NCBI GenBank assembly: GCA_031431235.1
Contig: JANPDA010000468.1
Span: 1-6,860, forward strand
DNA from: JANNSW01 sp031431235
GTDB lineage: Bacteria; Pseudomonadota; Alphaproteobacteria; Rhizobiales; Hyphomicrobiaceae
Direction of reading: 5' to 3'
DNA: 6,860 nt
Shown here one piece after another: positions 1 through 5,442 of the stretch; the first letter of the stretch is position 1, and each line of letters begins with the position of its first letter. The notes under the pieces were generated by a model that did not search any database, had not been told where the DNA came from, and saw only the letters and a list, made by a program, of their open reading frames with translations. Position numbers and translations under genes: made by a program.

Positions 1-573
1 CTGGCCGTTGCCGACGAAGCATGGCCGCCTGACGCCCAGGCCGTGACGGGCGATGCGGGCAGCCGGGTGCAGGTGGCCGGCGATCTCGCGCAGTTGCGGG
101 CCGGGGCGCGGCTCGTGCCGCAGCATCAGGCCGCCCAAGAGCAGCTCGGCCGCGACCGCGCCGCCCAGCTCCTCGGGGATCTCGGGATCGTGGTTGCCGG
201 TGATCCAGAGCCAATCGCGCCCCTCCTGCAGCGTGCGGATGGCATCGAGGTCCTCGGGCGCCAGCCGATCCGCCGCCTGGCGGTCGTGCAGGCTGTCGCC
301 GAGGCAGACGACGATGTCGGGATCCAGCCGCTCGATCGTGCGCGCGAGCCGGCCAAGAGTGGTGCGGGTGTCATAGGGGGGCAGGAACGAGCCACGCTCG
401 GCGAGCGCGGAGCCCTTCTCCAGATGCAGGTCGGAGACGATGACGGCGCGCTCGGCCGGTAAGTGAAGGGCGCCCGACTTGTCCGCGACCACGGGCTTGC
501 CCGCGATCACGATGCGGCTGGCCGTGAAGCCGACCTCGCTCGCCTGCATTGCGCCCACTGCCGCCCTATCCAT
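1..573 (-). CDS. pdeM: Ligase-associated DNA damage response endonuclease PdeM (metallophosphoesterase), 3' end cut off by window edge
   Basis: This is a calcineurin-like metallophosphoesterase. Homologues encoded beside Lhr-Core helicases are manganese-dependent phosphodiesterases/DNA nucleases thought to act in DNA repair in the cytoplasm. Translating the minus strand from 573 gives 191 codons open to the window edge. The metal-binding motifs appear in family order: SDLHLEKG at residues 47-54, GDSLHD at 92-97, GNHDP at 126-130, HEP at 153-155 and GHLHP at 166-170. The final residues, FVGNGQ, suggest that only a short C-terminal part is missing, since the family is usually about 220-250 residues. 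The ATG at 573 overlaps the helicase stop in ATGGATAG. It is preceded by a strong GGGGAGG with a 9-nt spacer, which favours it over the next in-frame ATG at 549. The tight overlap implies translational coupling to the helicase. The family call is firm; the exact physiological substrate is unknown. Confidence 0.93.
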   Translation of the reverse strand, partial: MDRAAVGAMQASEVGFTASRIVIAGKPVVADKSGALHLPAERAVIVSDLHLEKGSALAERGSFLPPYDTRTTLGRLARTIERLDPDIVVCLGDSLHDRQAADRLAPEDLDAIRTLQEGRDWLWITGNHDPEIPEELGGAVAAELLLGGLMLRHEPRPGPQLREIAGHLHPAARIARHGLGVRRPCFVGNGQ

Positions 574-3109
574 CGCGCATCGCCTCCCCGATCAGCTCCG
601 TGCTCGCCTCGCGCAGCAGCATGTCGCGATCCTGCCCGACGACCCGCACATGCCCGATGTCGAGCAGCACCGGCACGGCAAGCGGCGAGACCCTCGGCAG
701 CGACTTATGCCTGATTCGGCCCTCGGCGCGCTCGAGGAAAGCTCCAAGTCGGCCGATGTCGAGCATCCCCGAGGCCGCGTCCAGATAGGCGGCTTCCAGC
801 AGCACATGGCCCGGCTCATGAGCTTTCAGCACGTCGTAGACGAGGTCGGAGGAGATGGTGACCTGGCGTCCGGTCTTCTCACGGCCGGGATGGCGGCGCT
901 CGATCAACCCGGCAATCACCGCGCAATTGCGAAATGTCCGCTTCATCAGGCTCGAGTCCGCCATCCAGGCATCGAGGTCGTCGCCCAGCATGTCCGCCTC
1001 GAACAGGGCCGCCAGATCGAGCCGGCCGTCGGCGATCATCGCCGATAGGTCGGTCGCACACCAGACCGCGAGCGCATACTCGCTGGCAATGAAGCCGAGC
1101 GGCTTTGCACCAATCCGGTCGAGCCGGCGCGTCAGCAGCATGCCCAGCGTCTGGTGGGCGAGCCGGCCCTCGAATGGGTAGGCGAGGAGGAAATGTCGGC
1201 TGCCGTGAGGAAAAGTCTCGATCAGCGTCTCGTCGGCGCGCGGTATCAGCGAGCGGCGGCGTTGGATCGCCAGCCATTCGGCGACCTGTGGCGGCAGCTT
1301 TGCCCATTGCCGCTCGTCGGCGAGGATCAGGCGTACGCGCTCGGCCAGATAAGTCGACAGCGGGAACTTGCCGCCCTCGTAGCTCGGTACGCGCGGATCC
1401 TGCGAGCGGGTGCGCGAGACGAAGGCCTCGGTCTCGCGTAGCGCCTCGAACCGCAGCACCTCGCCCGCGAACATGAAGGTATCGCCGGGACTGAGCTGCT
1501 CGATGAACCATTCCTCGATCTCGCCGAGCACGCGGCCGCCCATGAAGGCCCGGCCTGGGCGAAGTGCTGCCCGCTGCCTGACGAGGCGCACCTTCAGCAT
1601 CGGGGCTTCGATGATCGTTCCGACGTTCAAGCGATACTGCCCGGCAAAGCGGGGATGGGTCAGGCGCAACCGTCCGTCGGGCATGGGTTTCAGGCGCGCA
1701 AAGCGCTCATAGGCCTTCAGCGCGTACCCACCGGTCGATACGAACTGCACGACCCGGTCGAACTGGTCGCGCGAGAGACCCCAGTAAGGCGAAGCCGAGC
1801 GCACCTCGGCAAAGAGCTGATCGGGGAAGAACGGCTCCGAGCAGGCGGTTCCCAGCACGTGCTGGGCGAGCACATCGAGGCCGCCCGGGCGCACCGGGGG
1901 CGTATCCTGCGCCCCTTCGTGCGCGGCTTCGAGCGCGGCACGGCACTCCATCACCTCGAAGCGGTTCGCCGGCACGAGAATCGCGCGGGAAGGCTCCTCC
2001 AGCCGGTGGTTGGCGCGTCCGATCCGCTGCGCGAGCCGGCTAGCCCCCTTCGGCGCCCCGACCTGGACGACCAGATCGACGTCGCCCCAGTCGATGCCGA
2101 GATCGAGGGTCGAGGTCGCGATCACCGCCCTGAGACGGCCCGCCGCCATCGCCGCCTCGACCTTGCGGCGCTGACTGACGTCGAGAGAGCCGTGGTGCAG
2201 CGCAATTGGCAACGTATCCTCGTTCATCTCCCACAGCGCCTGGAACAGCAGCTCGGCCTGGCTGCGGGTATTGACGAAGACGAGCGTCAGGCGGTGGGCC
2301 TTGATGGCAGCGTAGATCTCGGGCATCGCATAGCGCGCCGAATGGCCCGACCAGGGTAGGTGCTGCTCGGTCTCCAGGATCGAGATTTCGGGCTCTGCGC
2401 CTCCCTTGGCGAGCACGAGTCCGGCGAGTTGCGTCACGCCCTCCTCAGGGGCTTGGCGGGCGAGGAAAGCCTGCAACTCGGAAGGCCGTGCGACCGTGGC
2501 CGACAGCCCGACGCTGATCGCCTGCGGCGCAAGCGTGCGCAGCCGGGCGAGACCGAGCGCCAGCAGGTCGCCGCGCTTGGACGTCACGAGGGCATGCAAT
2601 TCGTCGAGCACGATCGAGCGCAACTGGCCGAGCAGCCGATTGGCCTGGGGATGGGAGATCAGGAGCGCGAGCTGCTCGGGCGTCGTCAGCAGGATCTGCG
2701 GCGGGCGATGGCGCTGGCGGGTGCGGCGCGAGGCCGGCGTATCGCCAGTGCGGGTCTCGATGCGGATCGGCAATCCCATCTCGGTGACCGGGGCCATCAG
2801 GTTGCGCTGCACGTCGACGGCGAGCGCCTTCAACGGCGAGATGTAGAGCGTGTGCAGATCGGAGGTGTCGGCAGCGGGCGGCGCCCGGCTGAGCTCGACG
2901 AGGCTCGGCAGGAACCCAGCGAGCGTCTTGCCGGCGCCGGTCGGCGCGATCAACAGGCTCGTGCGCCGGTCGCGTGCCGCCGCCAGCAGATCGAGCTGGT
3001 GCGGCCGCGGCCGCCAGCCGCGCGCGGAGAACCAGGCACGGAATGGCGCGGGGAGGAGGTCGGGCGAGGCGGCGTTGAGCAGGCGGGTGCGGGACATGGT
3101 CGACATCAT
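566..3109 (-). CDS. Ligase-associated DNA damage response DEXH-box helicase (Lhr-Core type)
   Basis: This is a superfamily 2 ATP-dependent 3'-5' nucleic acid helicase of the Lhr-Core family, the type found with PdeM, an ATP-dependent DNA ligase and an SNM1-like exonuclease in bacterial repair clusters. At 847 residues it is full length for Lhr-Core and lacks the long C-terminal extension of E. coli Lhr (over 1500 residues). RecA domain 1 holds APTGAGKT (55-62), TTPEQL (142-147), DELHAL (169-174) and SAT (203-205). RecA domain 2 holds LVFVNTRSQAE (276-286), HHGSLD (305-310), ATSTLDLGIDWG (331-342) and QRIGRANHR (361-369). A winged-helix region follows at about 400-490 and the Lhr core domain fills the rest, ending in the family-like block around 751-820 (DLVYDVLKAHEPGH, RVSPLAVPVLL). 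No helicase motif is damaged. The start is uncertain: ATGs lie at 3109, 3106 and 3097, and a GAAGG just upstream is better spaced for 3106. It overlaps pdeM by 8 bp. Confidence 0.95.
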   Translation of the reverse strand: MMSTMSRTRLLNAASPDLLPAPFRAWFSARGWRPRPHQLDLLAAARDRRTSLLIAPTGAGKTLAGFLPSLVELSRAPPAADTSDLHTLYISPLKALAVDVQRNLMAPVTEMGLPIRIETRTGDTPASRRTRQRHRPPQILLTTPEQLALLISHPQANRLLGQLRSIVLDELHALVTSKRGDLLALGLARLRTLAPQAISVGLSATVARPSELQAFLARQAPEEGVTQLAGLVLAKGGAEPEISILETEQHLPWSGHSARYAMPEIYAAIKAHRLTLVFVNTRSQAELLFQALWEMNEDTLPIALHHGSLDVSQRRKVEAAMAAGRLRAVIATSTLDLGIDWGDVDLVVQVGAPKGASRLAQRIGRANHRLEEPSRAILVPANRFEVMECRAALEAAHEGAQDTPPVRPGGLDVLAQHVLGTACSEPFFPDQLFAEVRSASPYWGLSRDQFDRVVQFVSTGGYALKAYERFARLKPMPDGRLRLTHPRFAGQYRLNVGTIIEAPMLKVRLVRQRAALRPGRAFMGGRVLGEIEEWFIEQLSPGDTFMFAGEVLRFEALRETEAFVSRTRSQDPRVPSYEGGKFPLSTYLAERVRLILADERQWAKLPPQVAEWLAIQRRRSLIPRADETLIETFPHGSRHFLLAYPFEGRLAHQTLGMLLTRRLDRIGAKPLGFIASEYALAVWCATDLSAMIADGRLDLAALFEADMLGDDLDAWMADSSLMKRTFRNCAVIAGLIERRHPGREKTGRQVTISSDLVYDVLKAHEPGHVLLEAAYLDAASGMLDIGRLGAFLERAEGRIRHKSLPRVSPLAVPVLLDIGHVRVVGQDRDMLLREASTELIGEAMRDG
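583..589 (-). promoter_or_regulatory. Ribosome binding site for pdeM inside the helicase gene
   Basis: The minus strand reads GGGGAGG here, a near-perfect Shine-Dalgarno sequence, 9 nt before the ATG at 573. It lies in the last codons of the helicase gene, encoding Gly-Glu. It decides the pdeM start and shows that the overlapping gene is really translated. Confidence 0.7.
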
Positions 3110-3178
3110 GGCCTTCGAGGTCTACGCCAGCAGAAAGGACCGGCCGAGAAGTACGTTCTCGACCCACTTACACCCGTC

Positions 3179-3247
3179 ATCCCGGTCGAGTGCCAGCCCT
3201 GACCGGTCATAGCCGCGTTGGACCATGCCTGGCACTCGAGCCGGGAT
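3179..3247. repeat. Long imperfect inverted repeat (intergenic palindromic element)
   Basis: The left arm at 3179-3196 and right arm at 3229-3247 are reverse complements, apart from one extra base in the right arm. The sequence from atcccgg to gtgccag pairs with ctggcac to ccgggat. The intervening loop is 32 nt. The arms resemble the 'gtcatcccgg...' intergenic palindromes that I recall being scattered through Hyphomicrobiales genomes, so this is probably a dispersed REP- or BPE-like repeat. That last step is inference, because only one copy lies in the window. As RNA it would form a stem of about 18 bp with one bulge, and it could stabilise or end transcripts on either strand. Confidence 0.7.
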
Positions 3248-3297
3248 CTTCGAAGCGAGCTCCGTGCTATTGGCGGAGATCTCGGATCGCCGCGTGT

Positions 3298-3353
3298 CGT
3301 GCCGCAGGCGCGCGCTTTCGGCAGTCGTGCCTGAGGAGCGCGCCTTCGGCACG
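3298..3353. repeat. Two diverged copies of a 26-nt hairpin-forming unit, 28-nt period
   Basis: The units at 3298-3323 and 3326-3351 match at 22 of 26 positions by eye: both begin cgtgcc, have gcgcgc in the middle and end ttcggca. Each can fold on itself. The first pairs TGCCG (3300-3304) with CGGCA (3319-3323). The second pairs CGTGCC (3326-3331) with GGCACG (3348-3353), with three more inner pairs after a two-base mismatch. They sit immediately downstream of the glycosylase gene and may be part of the same repeat element as the inverted repeat at 3179-3247. Confidence 0.55.
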
Positions 3354-3391
3354 GCGTCGTCGGGGATATGGGTTCGGTGGCGAACGTCTGC

Positions 3392-4057
3392 TCAAGCCAA
3401 ACCCGCCATCCCCTTGGCCTTGGCGACGGCATAACGGAACATCTCGGGAGTGAGGCGGTTGGTGTTGGTGTTGTAGCGGGAGCAATGGTAGCTGTCGACG
3501 AGATGGAGGCCGTCCGCCAGCCGGTGTGCGGCGCCGTGCGCGAAGGGATGGCGCGCTTTCTGGGCGCCTGACGCCGACAGCACGTTCTCGTGCGCGATGC
3601 GGCCGAGCGCGAGCACGGTGCGCAGCTTGGGCATGCTGCTCAAGGTCCCACCGAGAAAGACGCGACAGGCCTTGGCCTCGAGCCCGGTTGGCTTGTTCTC
3701 GGGTGGCACGCACCGCACGGCGTTGGTGATCATGCAACCCGTGAGCGTCAGGCCATCATCAGGAGCAGCGCGATATGGACCCACGGCAAGCCCCAGCTCG
3801 ATCAAGGTCGCATAGAGCAGATCGCCCGCAAAATCGCCAGTGAAGGGCCGTCCGGTGCGGTTGGCGCCCTTCAGGCCCGGAGCCAGACCCACGATCAGCA
3901 ATGGGGCGTCGTGCGAGCCGAACGAGGCGACCGGCGCGTTGTGGAAATCGGGAAGCTCGCGTCGGTTGCGGGCACGGAATTCGGCAAGCCGGGGGCAGAG
4001 CGGGCAGTCCCGCTCGGGCTCGGCGGCGCTCGCGGGTCTAGCTTGCCGCATCGACAT
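3392..4057 (-). CDS. Iron-sulfur uracil-DNA glycosylase, family 5 (UDGb)-like
   Basis: This enzyme should remove uracil (and perhaps other deaminated bases) from DNA by cutting the N-glycosidic bond, the first step of base excision repair. The 221-residue protein shows the family 5 layout. CPLC (18-21) with C116 and C131 gives the four cysteines expected for a 4Fe-4S cluster. Motif 1 is GLAPG (57-61), followed by GANRTGRPFTGD (64-75). TNAVRC lies at 111-116, and the motif 2 region is SYHCSRYNTNT (189-199). Motif 1 lacks the catalytic Asp/Asn of family 1 and the Glu of family 4, as in UDGb. In motif 2 the usual His-Pro is His-Cys, a variant I recall from rhizobial relatives. It starts 5 bp after the NYN gene stop, so the two are probably co-transcribed. 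The ATG at 4057 is followed by another at 4051, which is better spaced (8 nt) from GAGAG at the NYN stop. Substrate preference cannot be read from the sequence. Confidence 0.9.
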   Translation of the reverse strand: MSMRQARPASAAEPERDCPLCPRLAEFRARNRRELPDFHNAPVASFGSHDAPLLIVGLAPGLKGANRTGRPFTGDFAGDLLYATLIELGLAVGPYRAAPDDGLTLTGCMITNAVRCVPPENKPTGLEAKACRVFLGGTLSSMPKLRTVLALGRIAHENVLSASGAQKARHPFAHGAAHRLADGLHLVDSYHCSRYNTNTNRLTPEMFRYAVAKAKGMAGLA

Positions 4058-4062
4058 GACTC

Positions 4063-4719
4063 TCAGGGCTCGGCGAAATCGTCCTCGTCCTCAAAGACCG
4101 CGGGACCAGTGGTCGATGCCACTGGAGCCGGCGCGCCCGGACGCTGGTAGCGCCCTCCGCCGCCAGTCGATTCGCGCTGCGCCCGGATCGAGGGATCGCG
4201 GCAGATCAGCTTCTCCAGGTCGGCGAGATCGACGAACTGGTCGGCCTGACGCCGCAACTCGTCGGCGATCATGGGGGGTTGCGACTGCAGAGTGGAGATC
4301 ACGCTCACGCGCTTGCCCTTCTGCTGCAGGGCTTCCACCAGCGAGCGGAAATCGCCATCGCCGGAAAACAGCACGATGTGATCGAGTTGCTCGGCCAGCT
4401 CCATGGCGTCGACCGCGAGCTCGATGTCCATGTTGCCCTTGATTTTGCGCCGGCCGGTCGCGTCGGTGAACTCCTTGGTGGGCTTCGTCACCATGGTGTA
4501 GCCATTGTAGTCGAGCCAGTCGATCAGCGGGCGGATGGAGGAGTATTCCTGATCCTCGATCAGAGCGGTGTAGTAGAGCGCGCGCACGAGCTGCGCCTTG
4601 CCGCGGAAGTAGGTCAGCAGCCGCTTGTAGTCGATATCGAACGTCAGCGATTTGGCAGTGGCATAAAGATTGGCACCGTCGATGAAGAGCGCGACGCGCT
4701 CGTTGGGATAGAAATGCAT
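4063..4719 (-). CDS. NYN domain-containing protein, LabA/DUF88 family (probable PIN-like RNase)
   Basis: NYN domains share the PIN/FLAP nuclease fold, and family members are predicted or shown to cut RNA using clustered acidic residues. The 218-residue protein carries FIDGANLY (12-19, D14), KGNMDIELAVDA (94-105, D98 and D104) and FSGDGDF (118-124, D121 and D123). These are the conserved acidic positions, so the site looks intact. The domain covers about residues 6-172. After it comes a low-complexity Gly/Pro/Ala tail (about 180-205) ending in an acidic patch, EDEDDFAEP, likely disordered. There is no signal peptide or membrane segment, so it should be cytosolic. The start at 4719 is well supported by GAGGTG 5 nt upstream. 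It is the first gene of the minus-strand block, is followed 5 bp later by the glycosylase, and is divergent from folK. Its substrate is unknown. Confidence 0.92.
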   Translation of the reverse strand: MHFYPNERVALFIDGANLYATAKSLTFDIDYKRLLTYFRGKAQLVRALYYTALIEDQEYSSIRPLIDWLDYNGYTMVTKPTKEFTDATGRRKIKGNMDIELAVDAMELAEQLDHIVLFSGDGDFRSLVEALQQKGKRVSVISTLQSQPPMIADELRRQADQFVDLADLEKLICRDPSIRAQRESTGGGGRYQRPGAPAPVASTTGPAVFEDEDDFAEP

Positions 4720-4882
4720 GTGATCACCTCATCGAGAGCAAAGATATTTTTTACCGAACAGGCTCGACCCACCGCGAGCAATGCGAAACGGGAGCGACCC
4801 CGCAGGCCGAGGAATGGCGTTATAGGGCATAATATGGGCTAGGCAATGGCCTACGTGCGGATGCGACGAATTGTTGGGGCAA
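4720..4882. promoter_or_regulatory. Divergent intergenic region between the NYN gene and folK
   Basis: This 163-bp stretch must hold the promoters of both divergent transcripts unless folK is read from further left. Two patches stand out as AT-rich in otherwise GC-rich DNA: about 4739-4755 (aaagatattttttacc), near the NYN start, and 4820-4836 (ttatagggcataatatg), which contains TATAGG and CATAAT as possible -10 elements reading toward folK. I found no matching -35 element at standard spacing for either, so exact promoters are not called. There is a near-palindrome, aggcaatggcct, at about 4841-4852. No riboswitch or terminator is recognised. Confidence 0.35.
4725..4730 (-). promoter_or_regulatory. 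Ribosome binding site of the NYN gene
   Basis: The minus strand reads GAGGTG, then a 5-nt spacer (ATCAC), then the ATG at 4719. This is a strong Shine-Dalgarno match and fixes the start of the NYN protein. Confidence 0.75.
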
Positions 4883-5392
4883 ATGACTGGCAAGGCGACA
4901 CGGGTGCTGCTGGCGGTGGGGGCCAATGTGAGGGGCGCCTGGGGCGGCCCGCGCGAGACGATTCTGCGCGCGATCGGGGAGCTGCCACGGCGCGGCGTCG
5001 CGATTCTCGCCGTTTCGCCGTTGCTCGAGACCGAGCCCGTCGGCATGGTCGAGCAGCCTGGGTTCGTCAACGGCGCCCTGTTGATCGAGACCGCGCTCGA
5101 GCCGGCTGCGTTGCTCGCCCTGCTGAAGCGGCTCGAGGCCGATGCCGGGCGGGTTGCGTCGGTCCGCTGGGGGCCGCGGGCGCTCGACCTCGACATTATC
5201 CTCTTTGGCGAGCGGGCGGTCGGCTGGCGGGCCGGCCGTCCCGTTCCCGGCGCGCCCCTCGTCATTCCCCATCCCGAGATGCAGAGCCGCGCCTTCGTGC
5301 TCGAGCCCGCAGCCGCCATCGCGCCGGAGATGCGACATCCGATCCTGGGGGCAACGGTGGCCGAGCTCCTGGAGCGGCTCGAATGTCCCTGA
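4883..5392 (+). CDS. folK: 2-amino-4-hydroxy-6-hydroxymethyldihydropteridine pyrophosphokinase (HPPK)
   Basis: HPPK transfers pyrophosphate from ATP to 6-hydroxymethyl-7,8-dihydropterin, making the substrate of dihydropteroate synthase in cytoplasmic folate synthesis. The 169-residue protein fits the family's usual 155-180. It shows LLAVGANV (9-16, in place of the common G-S-N-L-G), ETEPVGMVEQPGFVNGALLIET (49-70), the HPPK signature RWGPRALDLDIILF (95-108) with the magnesium-binding pair D102 and D104, and IPHPEMQSRAFVLEPAAAI (128-146) with conserved H130 and R136. The ATG at 4883 is preferred because it leads directly into the family N-terminus. An upstream TTG at 4871 would add four residues with no better ribosome site (only a weak GGGG lies before the ATG). 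No folP or folB is adjacent in this window. purD follows 50 bp later on the same strand. Confidence 0.94.
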   Translation: MTGKATRVLLAVGANVRGAWGGPRETILRAIGELPRRGVAILAVSPLLETEPVGMVEQPGFVNGALLIETALEPAALLALLKRLEADAGRVASVRWGPRALDLDIILFGERAVGWRAGRPVPGAPLVIPHPEMQSRAFVLEPAAAIAPEMRHPILGATVAELLERLECP

Positions 5393-5407
5393 GGTGAGCC
5401 GCCACTC

Positions 5408-5436
5408 TTGACCCTCGCCCTATGGCAGTGCAGCTA
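5408..5436 (+). promoter_or_regulatory. Possible purD promoter (TTGACC, 17 nt, CAGCTA)
   Basis: TTGACC at 5408-5413 is a good -35 match. With a 17-nt spacer it is followed by CAGCTA (5431-5436), a poor -10. Transcription would start near 5443, at the purD ATG itself, giving a leaderless message. Neither candidate purD start has a Shine-Dalgarno sequence, which fits this, but the -10 is weak and read-through from folK is equally possible. Confidence 0.2.
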
Positions 5437-5442
5437 CCGGCC

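Larger units (their letters stand above)
3110..3391. other. Non-coding gap between the uracil-DNA glycosylase and helicase genes, rich in inverted repeats
   Basis: No credible gene is seen in these 282 bp. The short reading frames that cross it are low-complexity, Arg- and Ser-rich, and follow the repeats. It holds a long imperfect inverted repeat (3179-3247) and two related hairpin-forming units (3298-3323 and 3326-3353). A small 5-bp stem (GTTCG/CGAAC, 3372-3385) lies just after the glycosylase stop but has no following T-run, so it is not a convincing intrinsic terminator. Any promoter for the helicase would have to lie here; I could not pick out a clear -35/-10 pair. Confidence 0.7.

Noticed and set aside
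2360..3202. 280-codon open frame on the plus strand opposite the helicase, with other long plus-strand frames at 1655-2359 and 479-1048
   Set aside because: These are antisense shadows of a well-supported helicase in GC-rich DNA. The translations are Arg/Gln/Gly-rich, lack any recognisable motif, and have no ribosome sites worth noting.
3122..3352. 76-codon minus-strand frame in the UDG-helicase gap
   Set aside because: It runs through the inverted repeat and hairpin units, so its sequence is set by the repeats. It has no domain or convincing ribosome site. Similar repeat-derived small 'proteins' are often misannotated.
3372..3385. Small hairpin (GTTCG/CGAAC) after the UDG stop as an intrinsic terminator
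   Set aside because: The stem is only 5 bp and has no T-run downstream on the minus strand.
4846..5397. 183-codon plus-strand frame overlapping folK
   Set aside because: It is the out-of-frame shadow of folK, low-complexity and Arg/Gly/Ala-rich. The HPPK signature lies in the other frame.
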